This document shows, one piece after another, positions 9,636 to 19,512 of a stretch of 64,000 bases of DNA (position 1 is the first letter of the stretch; every line of letters starts with the position of its first letter). The stretch covers positions 1 through 64,000 of the forward strand of contig NZ_HE578950.1 of the NCBI RefSeq assembly GCF_000321045.1. The letters are read 5' to 3'. The DNA is from Phytobacter massiliensis JC163 (lineage in GTDB: Bacteria; Pseudomonadota; Gammaproteobacteria; Enterobacterales; Enterobacteriaceae). The notes under the pieces were generated by a model. That model searched no databases. It worked only from the letters and a program-made list of their open reading frames with translations, and was not told the DNA's origin. The translations under genes were made by a program, and so were the position numbers.

Positions 9636-9809
9636 ATGGGGCTGACGGTCCTGCTTATAACCCTTCCGGTTATATGTTATCTGGCGTGGTTATTCGTTAA
9701 ACTACAGCGGTTGTCGCGGCGCAAAGCCTGGCTGCGCAACCGGCTCATGACCCGAAATGCGGGCGGGCCAGGCCGCCGGATCCGCCGGCGGCGTTATCGG
9801 AAGGAGTGA
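9636..9809 (+). CDS. candidate small single-pass membrane protein (57 aa) upstream of hemN
   Basis: An open frame of 57 codons starts at ATG 9636 and stops at TGA 9807-9809, two bases before the hemN ATG. The N terminus GLTVLLITLPVICYLAWLFV is a clean transmembrane helix. It is followed by a very basic tail (many Arg, e.g. RRIRRRRYRKE), as expected for a small membrane protein with a cytoplasmic C terminus. The stop lies within the hemN ribosome-binding region (AAGGAGTGA), suggesting coupling. No family is recognised. The Arg-rich end could also be a by-product of GC-rich intergenic DNA, so coding is moderately supported. Confidence 0.5.
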   Translation: MGLTVLLITLPVICYLAWLFVKLQRLSRRKAWLRNRLMTRNAGGPGRRIRRRRYRKE

Positions 9810-9811
9810 GC

Positions 9812-11185
9812 ATGTCTGAGCAGCGCATTGACTGGGATCTGGCCCTTATCCAGAAATATAACTATTCCGGGCCGCGTTATACGTCCTATCCCACCGCGCT
9901 GGAGTTTTCCGCCAGCTATGGCGAAGAAGATTTCCGCAATGCCGTTGCGCGCTACCCTGGCCGCCCGTTATCGCTGTACGTGCACATCCCATTTTGCCAT
10001 AAACTCTGTTATTTCTGCGGCTGCAATAAAATTGTTACCCGTCAGCAGCATAAAGCCGATCAGTATCTTGATGCGCTGGAGCAGGAGATTTTGCATCGCG
10101 CGCCGCTCTTTTCCGACCGGCGGGTAAGTCAACTGCACTGGGGCGGCGGTACGCCCACCTATCTTAATAAAGCGCAAATCAGCCGCCTGATGGGATTGTT
10201 GCGTGACCACTTCCACTTCGAAACCAACGCGGAGATCTCTATTGAAGTCGATCCCCGGGAAATCGAACTGGATGTTCTCGATCATTTACGCGCCGAAGGC
10301 TTTAACCGGCTGAGTATGGGCGTACAGGACTTCAATAAAGAGGTCCAGCGGCTGGTTAACCGTGAACAGGATGAAGCGTTTATCTTTGCCCTGCTCAACC
10401 ATGCCCGCGATATAGGTTTCACCTCTACCAATATCGACCTGATTTACGGCCTGCCAAAACAGACGCCGGACAGTTTCGCTTATACCCTGGAACGGGTGGC
10501 GGAGTTGAACCCTGACCGGCTGAGCGTGTTTAACTACGCGCACCTGCCGACGCTCTTTGCCGCGCAACGCAAAATCAAAGATGCCGACCTGCCTTCCGCG
10601 CAGCAGAAGCTGGATATTTTGCAGCAAACTATTCACTCGCTGACTATGGCAGGCTATCAGTTTATCGGCATGGATCACTTTGCCCGCCCGGATGACGAAC
10701 TGGCGGTAGCCCAGCGTCACGGCGTGCTGCATCGCAACTTCCAGGGGTATACCACCCAGGGCGATACCGACCTGCTGGGGCTGGGCGTTTCGGCTATCAG
10801 TATGCTTGGCGATAGCTACGCGCAGAACCAAAAAGATCTTAAGCAGTACTATCAGCAGGTCGATGAACGTGGGAACGCGTTATGGCGCGGTATTGCTCTG
10901 ACCCGTGATGACTGTATTCGTCGGGATGTCATAAAGTCGCTTATCTGTAACTTCCGCCTTGAATACGCGGCGATAGAACAACCGTGGTCGTTAAACTTTG
11001 CCGATTATTTTGCCGAAGATCTGCAGCTGCTGTCGCCGCTGGCCAAAGATGGGCTGGTGGATGTTAATGAGAAGGGGATCCAGGTGACGGCAAAAGGCCG
11101 CCTGTTGATTCGTAACATCTGCATGTGCTTCGATGCATATCTGCGCCAGAAAGCGCGTATGCAGCAATTCTCGCGGGTTATTTAA
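9812..11185 (+). CDS. hemN: oxygen-independent coproporphyrinogen III dehydrogenase HemN
   Basis: The protein is 457 aa, the E. coli length. This radical SAM enzyme converts coproporphyrinogen III to protoporphyrinogen IX without oxygen. The 4Fe-4S ligands are C62, C66 and C69 in the CX3CX2C motif, followed by C71, which is also conserved in HemN. A GGGTPT SAM-binding motif follows. The ATG at 9812 has SD AAGGAG at 9801-9806; a GTG at 9806 would overlap that SD and is not used. Confidence 0.97.
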   Translation: MSEQRIDWDLALIQKYNYSGPRYTSYPTALEFSASYGEEDFRNAVARYPGRPLSLYVHIPFCHKLCYFCGCNKIVTRQQHKADQYLDALEQEILHRAPLFSDRRVSQLHWGGGTPTYLNKAQISRLMGLLRDHFHFETNAEISIEVDPREIELDVLDHLRAEGFNRLSMGVQDFNKEVQRLVNREQDEAFIFALLNHARDIGFTSTNIDLIYGLPKQTPDSFAYTLERVAELNPDRLSVFNYAHLPTLFAAQRKIKDADLPSAQQKLDILQQTIHSLTMAGYQFIGMDHFARPDDELAVAQRHGVLHRNFQGYTTQGDTDLLGLGVSAISMLGDSYAQNQKDLKQYYQQVDERGNALWRGIALTRDDCIRRDVIKSLICNFRLEYAAIEQPWSLNFADYFAEDLQLLSPLAKDGLVDVNEKGIQVTAKGRLLIRNICMCFDAYLRQKARMQQFSRVI

Positions 11186-11190
11186 GCCTC

Positions 11191-11217
11191 TTCCCGGCGG
11201 CACCAGGCCGCCGGGAA
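11191..11217. terminator. hairpin after hemN
   Basis: A strong GC-rich inverted repeat TTCCCGGCGGC / GCCGCCGGGAA follows the hemN stop by a few bases, between convergent hemN and yshB. There is no clear T tract, so it may be a weak or rho-assisted terminator or an mRNA end-stabilising stem. Confidence 0.55.
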
Positions 11218-11224
11218 AAGCGCG

Positions 11225-11335
11225 CTAACTAAACAGCCCGACCAGCGCGGCACACAGCACAGCGGCGACGGCCGTTTGCGGTGTGTGGCTGTCGACAGCG
11301 CCGCTTGATAGCAGATTGATTAATGATTCCAGCAT
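11225..11335 (-). CDS. yshB: small protein YshB
   Basis: The protein is 36 aa, starting MLESLINLLSSGAVDSHTPQ and ending in a hydrophobic alanine/leucine-rich helix (ALVGLFS). It matches the YshB small protein found downstream of glnG in E. coli and Salmonella. GGGGGAAG lies upstream of the ATG. It is a predicted small inner-membrane protein. A role in intracellular Salmonella has been reported; nothing here defines its molecular target. It may be expressed from the glnALG transcript. Confidence 0.85.
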   Translation of the reverse strand: MLESLINLLSSGAVDSHTPQTAVAAVLCAALVGLFS

Positions 11336-11387
11336 GATGGCTTCCCCCGTGAACGAGCAGGATCATACTGAACTCATCGGAACAGTA

Positions 11388-11415
11388 AAGCGCAAAATTG
11401 CAGCAATTTGCGCTT
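11388..11415. terminator. inverted repeat between glnG and yshB
   Basis: AAGCGCAAA(A)TTG / CAATTTGCGCTT forms a 12-bp hairpin 30 bases after the glnG stop. The trailing T's are few on either strand, so it may attenuate rather than fully stop transcription into yshB. Confidence 0.45.
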
Positions 11416-11445
11416 ATCGCTCAATCTTTACACAGCGCGCTGCGC

Positions 11446-12855
11446 TTACTCCATACCCAGCTCTTTCAGCTTACGCGTCAGGGTGTTGCGGCCCCAGCCG
11501 AGCAGGCGCGCAGCCTCCTGCTTATGCCCCTGAGTGTGCCTGAGCGCCGTGGTTAACAGCGTCCGCTCCATCTCTGGCTGCGCCTCGGAAAGCAGGTTTT
11601 GATGACCGGATCGCAGCGCACGGTCGGCCCATTGAGCCAGCAACGTCGCCCAGCTGTCAGGCATTGTTTGCGACGGGCTCTCGGGCGCGGTTGTTTCAAA
11701 CAGCTCTCCAGGCAGATCCTGAATCAGCACTTCCTGCCCTGCGGCCATCACCGTAAGCCAGCGGCAGGTGTTTTCCAGCTGACGCACGTTGCCCGGCCAT
11801 GCCAGCCGGGTTAGCGCCGCTTCGGTTTCCGGGTGCAGCAGCTTGGCTTCCACGCCCAGCTCGCGCGCGGCGACCTGCAGAAAGTGGCGGGCCAGCCGCG
11901 GAATATCTTCCCGGCGTTCGCGCAGCGGCGGCAGATGTACACGAATCACGTTCAGGCGGTGGAAAAGGTCCTCACGGAATTTGCCTTCCTGCACGCGTAG
12001 CTCCAGGTTCTGGTGAGTCGCGGCGATAATCCGCACATCGACCTTCACCGGGGCGTAGCCGCCAACGCGATAAAACTGGCCGTCCGCCAGCACGCGCAGT
12101 AAGCGGGTCTGCACATCCAGCGGCATATCGCCGATCTCATCCAGAAACAGCGTACCGCCATCAGCCTGTTCAAAACGCCCCTGACGTATGGTGTTAGCGC
12201 CGGTGAACGCCCCTTTTTCGTGGCCAAACAGTTCGGACTCAATCAAATCTTTGGGTATCGCCGCCATGTTCAGGGCAATAAAGGGCGCTTTAACGCGGGG
12301 GCTATGGCGGTGTAAAGCATGAGCTACCAGCTCTTTACCGGTCCCCGATTCGCCGTTAATCAGCACGCTAATAGAAGAGCGGGAGAGACGGCCAATGATG
12401 CGAAACACGTCCTGCATGGCAGGCGCTTCGCCGATGATATCCGTCGTTGGCCCGCTAACCTGGACATTACGCGGCTGCTGTTGCTCCTGATAATGGCTGA
12501 TAGCCCGCTCAACCAGCGCGACGGCTTCGTCGATATCGAAAGGTTTTGGCAGGTAATCAAATGCCCCTTGCTGATAGGCGCTTACCGCTGCGTCCAGATC
12601 GGAGTGGGCGGTCATTATGATGACCGGGAGCATGGGGTGGCGTTGTTTAATCTGTTTTAACAAGGCCAGCCCGTCCATGCCGGGCATCCGGATATCTGAA
12701 AGGAGTACGTCCGGCGTTTTGGTGGTGAGCGCGTCAAGCACGTCACTGGCGCTTTCAAATGTTGTACAGCTCATGCCTGCCCCGGTGAGCGCGCGTTCAA
12801 GCACCCAACGGATGGAGCTATCGTCATCAACGATCCAGGCTATCCCTCGTTGCAT
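11446..12855 (-). CDS. glnG: nitrogen regulatory response regulator NtrC
   Basis: The protein is 469 aa, equal to E. coli. Its domains are a receiver with the phospho-acceptor Asp in [12 protein letters not shown], a sigma-54 AAA+ domain with Walker A GESGTGKE and the sigma-54-contacting GAFTGA loop, and a Fis-type HTH at the C terminus ([18 protein letters not shown]). It activates sigma-54 promoters such as glnAp2 upstream in this window. The ATG at 12855 has SD GAGGTG; homology excludes the ATG two codons upstream. It starts 8 bases after glnL. Confidence 0.98.
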   Translation of the reverse strand: MQRGIAWIVDDDSSIRWVLERALTGAGMSCTTFESASDVLDALTTKTPDVLLSDIRMPGMDGLALLKQIKQRHPMLPVIIMTAHSDLDAAVSAYQQGAFDYLPKPFDIDEAVALVERAISHYQEQQQPRNVQVSGPTTDIIGEAPAMQDVFRIIGRLSRSSISVLINGESGTGKELVAHALHRHSPRVKAPFIALNMAAIPKDLIESELFGHEKGAFTGANTIRQGRFEQADGGTLFLDEIGDMPLDVQTRLLRVLADGQFYRVGGYAPVKVDVRIIAATHQNLELRVQEGKFREDLFHRLNVIRVHLPPLRERREDIPRLARHFLQVAARELGVEAKLLHPETEAALTRLAWPGNVRQLENTCRWLTVMAAGQEVLIQDLPGELFETTAPESPSQTMPDSWATLLAQWADRALRSGHQNLLSEAQPEMERTLLTTALRHTQGHKQEAARLLGWGRNTLTRKLKELGME

Positions 12856-12863
12856 AAACACCT

Positions 12864-13913
12864 CTATTTCCGAATAGGCAGGAACACCGAGAACTCGGTA
12901 TGGCCTGGCCAGCTGGTGAATTCAATTTTGCCGGAGTGTTGGTCAATCAAACTGCGGGCAATGGATAAGCCCAGGCCCGTTCCGCCTTCGCGTCCGCTGA
13001 CCATGGGGTAAAAGAGCGTATCCTGCAGATGCGAAGGGATCCCCGGCCCGTTATCTTCAACATCAATTCGTGCCGCCAGGCGGTAGCGCGTGCCGTGCAG
13101 CGTAAGCTGAAACGCGGTGCGGGTACGCAGGATAATCTCGCCGCCCTGCGGCCCAAGCGCCTGAAGGGCATTGCGCACGATATTCAGTAAAACCTGTTCT
13201 ATCTGGTCGGGATCGTGCGGTAATTCCGGCAGGCTGGGGTCATAATCGCGTACCAGGCTGACGTTATCGGGCAGCTCCATCGATACCAGCTTAACCACGC
13301 GTTCGGCGACTTTATGGATGCTTTCGGTAACGTGCATACCGGGCTGCTGCGGCCCCAGTAGCCTGTCCACCAGATTGCGCAGCCGGTCGGCCTGCTCGAT
13401 AATCACTTTGGTGTATTCCATAAGTGAAGGATCGGGCAGCGCTTTACTTAGCAGCTGTGCCGCGCCGCGTAATCCGCCGAGCGGGTTTTTAATTTCATGG
13501 GCCAGGCCGCGTACCAGGTCGCGTGCCGCCACCTGCTGGGCATGCTGTAGCTGTTCCTGGCTAAGGCGCCGCTGATTATCCATTGGTGCCATCTCCAGCA
13601 AAATCAGCCCTTCCGGCAGCCGCTGCGCCGTTAAAGAGAGAATGTGCGATCGACCATCGATAACGAGCGTGACCTCGTTGTCGGTAAAACCCTGTCCTGC
13701 GTTGAGGCTTTCACGCATCAGGACAATGTTCAGGGAAAAGTAGCTCAGTAGTTCCGGCAGCGGCGTACCGAATAATTTGCGGGAACTCTGCGCCAGAAGC
13801 TGTTGCGCCGCCGGGTTGGCATAATGCACCGCCAGCTCATCATCAACCAGCAATATGCTGTTGATTAAAGAATTGAGGATCTGCCCAGCATCGGGCAACG
13901 AGCCACTCGCCAT
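12864..13913 (-). CDS. glnL: nitrogen sensor histidine kinase NtrB
   Basis: The protein is 349 aa. The N-terminal PAS domain binds and responds to GlnB (PII). The phospho-accepting His lies in [11 protein letters not shown] (about residue 139). ATP-binding boxes N ([13 protein letters not shown]), DNGPGI and [10 protein letters not shown] follow. It phosphorylates NtrC when glutamine is low. The start at 13913 gives the E. coli length; nine extra in-frame codons upstream would run through the NtrC operator and are not used. Confidence 0.97.
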   Translation of the reverse strand: MASGSLPDAGQILNSLINSILLVDDELAVHYANPAAQQLLAQSSRKLFGTPLPELLSYFSLNIVLMRESLNAGQGFTDNEVTLVIDGRSHILSLTAQRLPEGLILLEMAPMDNQRRLSQEQLQHAQQVAARDLVRGLAHEIKNPLGGLRGAAQLLSKALPDPSLMEYTKVIIEQADRLRNLVDRLLGPQQPGMHVTESIHKVAERVVKLVSMELPDNVSLVRDYDPSLPELPHDPDQIEQVLLNIVRNALQALGPQGGEIILRTRTAFQLTLHGTRYRLAARIDVEDNGPGIPSHLQDTLFYPMVSGREGGTGLGLSIARSLIDQHSGKIEFTSWPGHTEFSVFLPIRK

Positions 13914-13932
13914 CCAGCAGTCTCCCAAAGAG

Positions 13933-13949
13933 TGCACCATTTTAGTGCA
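13933..13949 (-). promoter_or_regulatory. NtrC site at the glnL promoter
   Basis: TGCACCATTTTAGTGCA is a near-perfect dyad matching the NtrC consensus and lies 20 bases upstream of glnL. In E. coli this site represses glnLp to keep NtrB/NtrC low. A TATAGC-like -10 lies beside it. Confidence 0.8.
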
Positions 13950-13998
13950 TTATAGCGTTTTATCTTAAAAAACGTTCGCAGTTCATGATGTTGTTGGA

Positions 13999-14024
13999 GA
14001 AAAAAGCCCATCGAAGATGGGCTG
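13999..14024 (-). terminator. glnA / GlnZ terminator
   Basis: Read on the minus strand, AGCCCATC TTC GATGGGCT is followed by TTTTTT. It ends the glnA message and leaves partial read-through into glnLG. Confidence 0.9.
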
Positions 14025-14176
14025 AAAGTTTCCACGGCAACAAAACTCCTGATGTCTTTCGCGCCGCAGCGGTGTTGGCTACCCTCAGTCACCCGAATCA
14101 CTAAGTTCACTAAGCTCATCGGGATTCCTTCGGTTGCCGCCTTGCTGCGACACAAAATCCATCGGACTTTAAATTA
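14000..14176 (-). ncRNA. glnZ: candidate GlnZ sRNA from the glnA 3' UTR
   Basis: In E. coli and Salmonella the 3' UTR of glnA yields the Hfq-bound sRNA GlnZ, ending at the terminator between glnA and glnL. The arrangement is the same here: a 177-base 3' UTR ending at 14000 with a rho-independent terminator. Most of this UTR is an ERIC-type repeat, so only the segment near the terminator could carry a seed. Assignment rests on position; the processed 5' end and targets cannot be read off. Confidence 0.45.
14040..14166 (-). repeat. ERIC element in the glnA 3' UTR
   Basis: On the minus strand the core GGCAACCGAAGGAATCCCGA, then GAGCTTAGTGAACTTAGTGA and TTCGGGTGACTGAGGG, followed by AGCCAAC, matches the ERIC consensus that the classical ERIC PCR primers were built on. 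The outer arms CGCAGC / GCTGCG pair. It is the same repeat family as the element in the rrn spacer at 18-146. Confidence 0.85.
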
Positions 14177-15586
14177 TTAAACGCTGTAGTACAGCTCGAA
14201 CTCTACCGGGTGCGGTGTCATGCGTACGCGGTCGTTTTCTTCGGTGCGCAGTGCGATGTACGCATCGATAGCGTCGTCAGTGAATACGCCGCCCGCAGTC
14301 AGGAACTCACGGTCTGCGTCGAGCGCCTGCAGAGCTTCTTCCAGAGAACCGGCAACCTGCGGGATCTCTTTTGCTTCTTCAGCCGGCAGGTCGTACAGGT
14401 TTTTGTCCATCGCTTCGCCCGGGTGGATCTTATTCTTGATACCGTCAAGACCCGCCATCAGCAGCGCGGCGAAGCACAGGTACGGGTTAGCAGCCGGGTC
14501 CGGGAAGCGCACTTCGATACGACGCGCTTTCGGAGAAGCAACAACCGGAATACGAATGGACGCAGAACGGTTACGTGCAGAGTAGGCCAGCATAACCGGC
14601 GCTTCGTAACCCGGGACCAGACGCTTATAAGAGTTGGTCGTCGGGTTAGACAGGGCGTTGATTGCTTTAGCGTGTTTAATTACGCCGCCAATGTAGTACA
14701 GCGCCTGCTCGGACAGACCCGCATACTTGTCGCCAGAGAACAGGTTTACGCCGTTTTTGGACAGGGACATATGGCAGTGCATGCCGGAGCCGTTGTCGCC
14801 GAACATTGGTTTCGGCATAAAGGTCGCGGTTTTACCGAAACGGTGAGCGACGTTATGCACGACGTATTTGTAGATCTGAATTTCGTCCGCTTTTTTGGTC
14901 ATGGTGTTGAAGCGGGTTGCCACTTCGTTCTGACCTGCGGTTGCCACTTCGTGGTGGTGCGCTTCAACAACCAGACCCATCTCTTCCATCACCAGACACA
15001 TGGTGGAACGGATGTCCTGCGCTGAATCGACCGGCGGAACCGGGAAATAACCGCCTTTTACGCCAGGACGGTGGCCTTTGTTACCGCCTTCGTATTTGGT
15101 AGAGGAGTTCCATGCGCCTTCGATATCGTCGATGGCGACGTGGGAACCGGAAATAGAAGCGCCGAAACGGATGTCGTCAAACAGGAAGAACTCCGGCTCT
15201 GGCCCGAACAGGACGGTGTCGGCAATGCCGGTGGAGCGCAGGTATTCTTCAGCGCGTTTGGCGATGGAGCGCGGGTCGCGATCGTAGCCCTGCAGCGTGC
15301 CTGGTTCGAGGATATCGCAGCGGATGATCAGCGTGGATTCTTCATAGAACGGGTCAATGACCGCAGTGGAGGCATCCGGCATCAGGACCATGTCAGATTC
15401 GTTGATACCTTTCCAGCCGCCAATCGAGGAGCCGTCAAACATTTTGCCTTCTTCAAAGAATTCGGCATTTACCTGGTGAGCAGGAATTGTGACGTGCTGT
15501 TCTTTACCTTTGGTATCGGTGAAGCGCAGGTCAACAAACTTCACTTCATGCTCATTCAGCATCGTCAAAACGTGTTCAGCGGACAT
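14177..15586 (-). CDS. glnA: glutamine synthetase GlnA (type I)
   Basis: The protein is 469 aa, identical in length to E. coli GlnA, the dodecameric enzyme making glutamine from glutamate, ammonia and ATP. Visible signatures are FDGSSIGGW, the ATP-binding [14 protein letters not shown] and the adenylylation-site tyrosine in KNLYDLP. The ATG at 15586 is preceded by GGAG; the frame is open 62 codons further upstream through the NtrC enhancer and is not coding. It is the first gene of glnA-glnL-glnG. Confidence 0.98.
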   Translation of the reverse strand: MSAEHVLTMLNEHEVKFVDLRFTDTKGKEQHVTIPAHQVNAEFFEEGKMFDGSSIGGWKGINESDMVLMPDASTAVIDPFYEESTLIIRCDILEPGTLQGYDRDPRSIAKRAEEYLRSTGIADTVLFGPEPEFFLFDDIRFGASISGSHVAIDDIEGAWNSSTKYEGGNKGHRPGVKGGYFPVPPVDSAQDIRSTMCLVMEEMGLVVEAHHHEVATAGQNEVATRFNTMTKKADEIQIYKYVVHNVAHRFGKTATFMPKPMFGDNGSGMHCHMSLSKNGVNLFSGDKYAGLSEQALYYIGGVIKHAKAINALSNPTTNSYKRLVPGYEAPVMLAYSARNRSASIRIPVVASPKARRIEVRFPDPAANPYLCFAALLMAGLDGIKNKIHPGEAMDKNLYDLPAEEAKEIPQVAGSLEEALQALDADREFLTAGGVFTDDAIDAYIALRTEENDRVRMTPHPVEFELYYSV

Positions 15587-15673
15587 ACTTAACTCTCCAG
15601 ATTGGTCATTGTCGTCGTGGTAACGAGGTCTGCAAATTTTGTGTTGGACTGGCTTGGTTGCCGTAAAAAAGAT

Positions 15674-15692
15674 AAAGCGAAATCTATGCCAA
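15674..15692 (-). promoter_or_regulatory. sigma-54 promoter glnAp2
   Basis: The minus strand reads TTGGCATAGATTTCGCTTT, with -24 GG and -12 GC ten bases apart. It is the same sequence as E. coli glnAp2 except for one base, and sits about 90 bases before glnA. It needs NtrC-P. Confidence 0.88.
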
Positions 15693-15764
15693 CTTTCAAA
15701 TGCCCTGCAAAAGGCGCTATCATGCGCGCCATAGTGCAAAAGAGCTGCACCATGATGGTTATTG

Positions 15765-15781
15765 TGCACCAATTTAGTGCG
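15765..15781 (-). promoter_or_regulatory. NtrC enhancer site 1 of glnA
   Basis: TGCACCAATTTAGTGCG is a dyad matching NtrC, located about 75 bases upstream of glnAp2. A weaker TGCAAAAGAGCTGCACC half-matching site occurs at 15735-15751. Confidence 0.85.
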
Positions 15782-15796
15782 TAAGCGTAAAAATTA

Positions 15797-15813
15797 AGCA
15801 CTAAATTGGTGCA
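15797..15813 (-). promoter_or_regulatory. NtrC enhancer site 2 of glnA
   Basis: AGCACTAAATTGGTGCA is a second strong NtrC dyad, 32 bases (three helical turns) from site 1. This allows cooperative binding of NtrC dimers as in E. coli. Confidence 0.85.
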
Positions 15814-15842
15814 ATTTCCGTTAGGTGCGCTCTGTTCCGCTC

Positions 15843-15858
15843 CGTGAAAGCGATCACA
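15843..15858. promoter_or_regulatory. CRP-like site between glnA and typA
   Basis: CGTGAAAGCGATCACA matches the CRP consensus TGTGA-N6-TCACA with one change. In E. coli, cAMP-CRP activates the sigma-70 promoter glnAp1 in this region. Confidence 0.6.
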
Positions 15859-15904
15859 AAGCAACCCTGCAGCACTTGTTTGCAGGGGATGTTTGTGATC
15901 CTGT

Positions 15905-15932
15905 TTTGTAGTGCGATTAATCCGTGTACAAT
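15905..15932 (+). promoter_or_regulatory. typA promoter candidate
   Basis: TTTGTA (15905-15910) and TACAAT (15927-15932), spaced 16, lie 33 bases before the GTG start of typA. Confidence 0.5.
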
Positions 15933-15964
15933 AACGCGCTATTTCTAATGCCTGAGGCAAAGTT

Positions 15965-17788
15965 GTGATCGAAAATTTGCGTAACATCGCCATCATCGCG
16001 CACGTTGACCATGGTAAAACTACCCTGGTTGATAAGCTGCTGCAGCAATCCGGTACGTTCGATGCGCGTGCCGAAACTCAAGAGCGCGTGATGGACTCCA
16101 ACGATTTGGAGAAAGAGCGTGGGATTACCATCCTCGCGAAAAACACCGCCATCAAATGGAATGATTACCGTATCAACATCGTTGATACCCCAGGGCACGC
16201 CGACTTCGGGGGTGAAGTTGAGCGTGTCATGTCCATGGTAGACTCTGTGCTGCTGGTGGTTGATGCTTTTGACGGCCCGATGCCGCAAACGCGCTTCGTG
16301 ACCAAAAAAGCCTTTGCCCATGGCCTGAAACCGATCGTGGTTATCAACAAAGTCGACCGTCCCGGCGCGCGCCCGGACTGGGTTGTCGATCAGGTATTCG
16401 ACCTGTTCGTTAACCTCGACGCCACTGACGAGCAGTTGGACTTCCCGATCATTTATGCATCCGCGCTGAACGGTATCGCCGGTCTGGATCACGAAGATAT
16501 GGCGGAAGACATGACCCCGCTGTACCAGGCGATTGTCGACCACGTACCGGCTCCGGACGTTGACCTTGACGGTCCGTTCCAGATGCAGATTTCCCAGCTG
16601 GACTACAACAACTATGTTGGCGTTATCGGTATCGGCCGCATCAAACGCGGTAAAGTTAAGCCGAACCAGCAGGTTACCCTTATCGACAGCGAAGGCAAAA
16701 CCCGTAACGGTAAAGTCGGTAAAGTACTGACTCATCTGGGCCTGGAGCGTATCGACAGCGACCTGGCGGAAGCGGGCGATATCATCGCGATTACCGGTCT
16801 GGGCGAGCTGAACATCTCCGACACCATCTGCGATCCGCAGGCGGTTGAAGCGCTGCCGGCGCTCTCTGTTGATGAACCGACCGTAACCATGTTCTTCAAC
16901 GTCAACACCTCGCCGTTCTGTGGTAAAGAGGGTAAATACGTTACCTCTCGTCAGATCCTTGACCGCCTGAACAAAGAGCTGGTGCACAACGTTGCGCTGC
17001 GTGTTGAAGAGACCGAAGACGCAGACGCGTTCCGCGTTTCTGGCCGTGGTGAACTGCACCTGTCCGTTCTTATCGAGAACATGCGTCGTGAAGGTTTCGA
17101 AATGGCGGTTTCCCGTCCGAAAGTAATCTTCCGTGAAATCGATGGCCGTAAACAAGAGCCGTTCGAAAACGTGACGCTGGACGTTGAAGAGCAGCATCAG
17201 GGTTCTGTGATGCAGGCGCTGGGCGAGCGTAAAGGCGACCTGAAAAACATGAATCCGGACGGCAAAGGCCGCGTACGTCTCGACTACGTGATCCCAAGCC
17301 GTGGCCTGATTGGCTTCCGTTCCGAGTTCATGACCATGACCTCCGGTACCGGTCTGCTGTACTCCACCTTCAGCCACTATGACGACGTTCGTCCGGGCGA
17401 AGTGGGCCAGCGTAACAATGGCGTACTGATCTCCAACGGTCAGGGTAAAGCAGTTGCGTTTGCGCTGTTCGGCCTGCAGGACCGCGGTAAGCTGTTCCTG
17501 GGCCACGGTGCGGAAGTATACGAAGGCCAGATTATCGGTATTCACAGCCGTTCTAACGACCTGACGGTAAACTGCCTGACCGGTAAGAAACTGACCAACA
17601 TGCGTGCGTCCGGTACGGACGAAGCAACGGTCCTGGTTCCGCCGATCAAGATGACCCTGGAGCAGGCTCTGGAGTTTATTGATGACGACGAACTGGTTGA
17701 AGTGACGCCGCAGTCTATTCGTATTCGTAAACGTCACCTGACGGAAAACGATCGTAAACGTGCTATGCGCGGTGCGAAAGAAGAGTAA
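15965..17788 (+). CDS. typA: ribosome-associated translational GTPase TypA/BipA
   Basis: The protein is 607 aa, as in E. coli. EF-G-like GTPase: G1 AHVDHGKT at residues 12-19, switch [21 protein letters not shown]-like domains III and V and the BipA-specific C-terminal domain follow. It acts in 50S assembly at low temperature and in stress adaptation. The start is GTG, as in E. coli; no ATG lies nearby. A large open frame on the opposite strand is a composition artefact. In E. coli the sulfoquinovose genes yihL-W follow; here yihX follows directly. Confidence 0.98.
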   Translation: MIENLRNIAIIAHVDHGKTTLVDKLLQQSGTFDARAETQERVMDSNDLEKERGITILAKNTAIKWNDYRINIVDTPGHADFGGEVERVMSMVDSVLLVVDAFDGPMPQTRFVTKKAFAHGLKPIVVINKVDRPGARPDWVVDQVFDLFVNLDATDEQLDFPIIYASALNGIAGLDHEDMAEDMTPLYQAIVDHVPAPDVDLDGPFQMQISQLDYNNYVGVIGIGRIKRGKVKPNQQVTLIDSEGKTRNGKVGKVLTHLGLERIDSDLAEAGDIIAITGLGELNISDTICDPQAVEALPALSVDEPTVTMFFNVNTSPFCGKEGKYVTSRQILDRLNKELVHNVALRVEETEDADAFRVSGRGELHLSVLIENMRREGFEMAVSRPKVIFREIDGRKQEPFENVTLDVEEQHQGSVMQALGERKGDLKNMNPDGKGRVRLDYVIPSRGLIGFRSEFMTMTSGTGLLYSTFSHYDDVRPGEVGQRNNGVLISNGQGKAVAFALFGLQDRGKLFLGHGAEVYEGQIIGIHSRSNDLTVNCLTGKKLTNMRASGTDEATVLVPPIKMTLEQALEFIDDDELVEVTPQSIRIRKRHLTENDRKRAMRGAKEE

Positions 17789-17823
17789 TACGGGTTAATA
17801 AGACCGGGCCCGCCCGGTTGTGA

Positions 17824-17852
17824 AAAAGCCGCTGATATCAGCGGCTTTTTTT
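17824..17852 (+). terminator. typA terminator
   Basis: The perfect stem AAAAAGCCGCTGAT / ATCAGCGGCTTTTT with a long T tract is located 36 bases after the typA stop. Confidence 0.93.
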
Positions 17853-18058
17853 TGCCTGTGGCTGAGGGCATTAGCTCATACCCTCTACTATCAACCGTTC
17901 TAGCCTCTTTTTCTCTGTGAGTGTAGTGCGTCGCCAGATATCACTGCTTTCAGGATATGTTTTTATTGAGATCCCTTTCGCCCGCATGAGCGGACGAACT
18001 ATTCAACACCTTACTTTCCCGCTACAGTTAACTTTCCACGGAATGCGAGGAGAGAAAG

Positions 18059-18658
18059 ATGCTCTATATCTTTGATTTAGGTAATGTCATTGTCGATATT
18101 GACTTTAACCGCGTGCTGGGTGCATGGAGCGATTTCAGCCGCGTGCCGCTGGCGACGCTTAAGCAAAGCTTCACGATGGGCGAGCCGTTTCATCTGCACG
18201 AGCGGGGCGAGATCAGCGATGAGGACTTTGCCAAAGCATTGTGTGAAGAGATGGCGCTGCCGCTGAGTTTTGAGCAATTCTCCGCAGGCTGGCAGGCGGT
18301 CTTTGTCTCGCTGCGTAAAGAGGTAATTGAGATTATGCAGCGGCTAAGAGAGCAGGGGCATCGGGTAGTCGTTCTCTCCAATACCAACCGCCTGCATACC
18401 ACCTTCTGGCCGGATCGGTATCCGGAAATCCGCGCCGCCGCCGACCATATTTATCTTTCGCAGGAGATGGGCATGCGCAAGCCCGAGGCGCGTATCTATC
18501 AGCGCGTGCTGGAGCTGGAAGGATACTCCGCCGATGACGCGGTCTTTTTTGACGATAACGCCGATAATATAGAAGGAGCTAACCAGGCAGGGATTACCTC
18601 GATCCTGGTGACGGGTAAAAATACCGTGCCTGACTACTTTGCGAAACAGCTATGCTGA
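18059..18658 (+). CDS. yihX: alpha-D-glucose-1-phosphate phosphatase YihX
   Basis: The protein is 199 aa, the E. coli length. It is a HAD-superfamily phosphatase: nucleophile D6 in FDLGNVIVD, motif II SNTN, motif III K in [10 protein letters not shown], motif [11 protein letters not shown]. coli YihX hydrolyses glucose-1-phosphate and supports growth during the glycogen response. SD GAGGAGAG lies upstream. Its end overlaps yihY by 7 bases, heading a yihX-yihY-dtd-fabY cluster in which every junction overlaps. Confidence 0.95.
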   Translation: MLYIFDLGNVIVDIDFNRVLGAWSDFSRVPLATLKQSFTMGEPFHLHERGEISDEDFAKALCEEMALPLSFEQFSAGWQAVFVSLRKEVIEIMQRLREQGHRVVVLSNTNRLHTTFWPDRYPEIRAAADHIYLSQEMGMRKPEARIYQRVLELEGYSADDAVFFDDNADNIEGANQAGITSILVTGKNTVPDYFAKQLC

Positions 18659-19512
18659 AATGTTTTCACCATAAAGCGAAACACCATGCCAGGTCGCTCC
18701 TGGCGTGGCTGAAATTGCTCTGGCAGCGTATTGATGAAGACAATATGACCACGCTGGCGGGCAACCTTGCCTATGTCTCTTTGCTTTCGCTGGTGCCGCT
18801 AATTGCGGTTATATTCGCCCTGTTCGCCGCCTTTCCTATGTTTTCGGAAGTGAGCATTCAGCTACGGCATTTTGTGTTCGCCAATTTTATTCCCACCACC
18901 GGCGACGTCATTCAGCGCTATATCGAGCAGTTCGTTGCTAATTCCAGCAAGATGACCGCAGTAGGGGCGTGTGGCCTGGTCGTGACCTCGCTGCTGCTGA
19001 TGTACTCCATCGACAGCGCCCTCAACGCTATCTGGCGCAGCACCCGCGTGCGGCCGCGCGTCTACTCTTTTGCCGTTTACTGGATGATTCTGACGCTTGG
19101 CCCGCTGCTTGCAGGGGCGAGCATGGCGATAAGCTCATACCTGCTGTCGCTGCAATGGGCCAGCGAACTGAATAGCGTGATTGATGATGTACTGCGTATC
19201 TTTCCGCTAATCCTCTCCTGGCTCTCTTTTTGGTTGTTATACAGTATCGTGCCAACGACGCGCGTCCCTAACCGTGACGCGATAGTCGGTGCTTTTGTCG
19301 CCGCCCTGCTGTTTGAGGCGGGGAAAAAAGGGTTTGCCCTTTACATCACCACATTTCCTTCTTATCAGCTGATTTATGGCGTGCTTTCTGTCATCCCCAT
19401 TCTGTTCCTGTGGGTCTACTGGACCTGGTGTATCGTCTTGCTTGGCGCGGAAATAACTGTCACTCTCGGTGAATACCGCAGACTCAGAGAAGAACAAGAA
19501 GACCAACCATGA
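18652..19512 (+). CDS. yihY: inner-membrane protein YihY (BrkB/UPF0761 family)
   Basis: The protein is 286 aa, with about six hydrophobic segments beginning at residue 40 ([20 protein letters not shown]). The first conserved block [20 protein letters not shown] is diagnostic of the BrkB family (DUF/UPF0761). It was once annotated as RNase BN; that activity belongs to Rbn/ElaC and not to this protein. The true function is unknown. The stop overlaps the dtd start (ATGA). Confidence 0.93.
   Translation: MLKCFHHKAKHHARSLLAWLKLLWQRIDEDNMTTLAGNLAYVSLLSLVPLIAVIFALFAAFPMFSEVSIQLRHFVFANFIPTTGDVIQRYIEQFVANSSKMTAVGACGLVVTSLLLMYSIDSALNAIWRSTRVRPRVYSFAVYWMILTLGPLLAGASMAISSYLLSLQWASELNSVIDDVLRIFPLILSWLSFWLLYSIVPTTRVPNRDAIVGAFVAALLFEAGKKGFALYITTFPSYQLIYGVLSVIPILFLWVYWTWCIVLLGAEITVTLGEYRRLREEQEDQP

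Noticed and set aside
9806-9811. GTG 9806 as the hemN start
   Set aside because: It lies on the SD AAGGAG itself; ATG 9812 gives the exact E. coli length.
15917-17737. 606-codon open frame opposite typA
   Set aside because: It is fully antisense to a highly conserved gene, has no recognisable domains or ribosome-binding site, and follows from the codon bias of typA.
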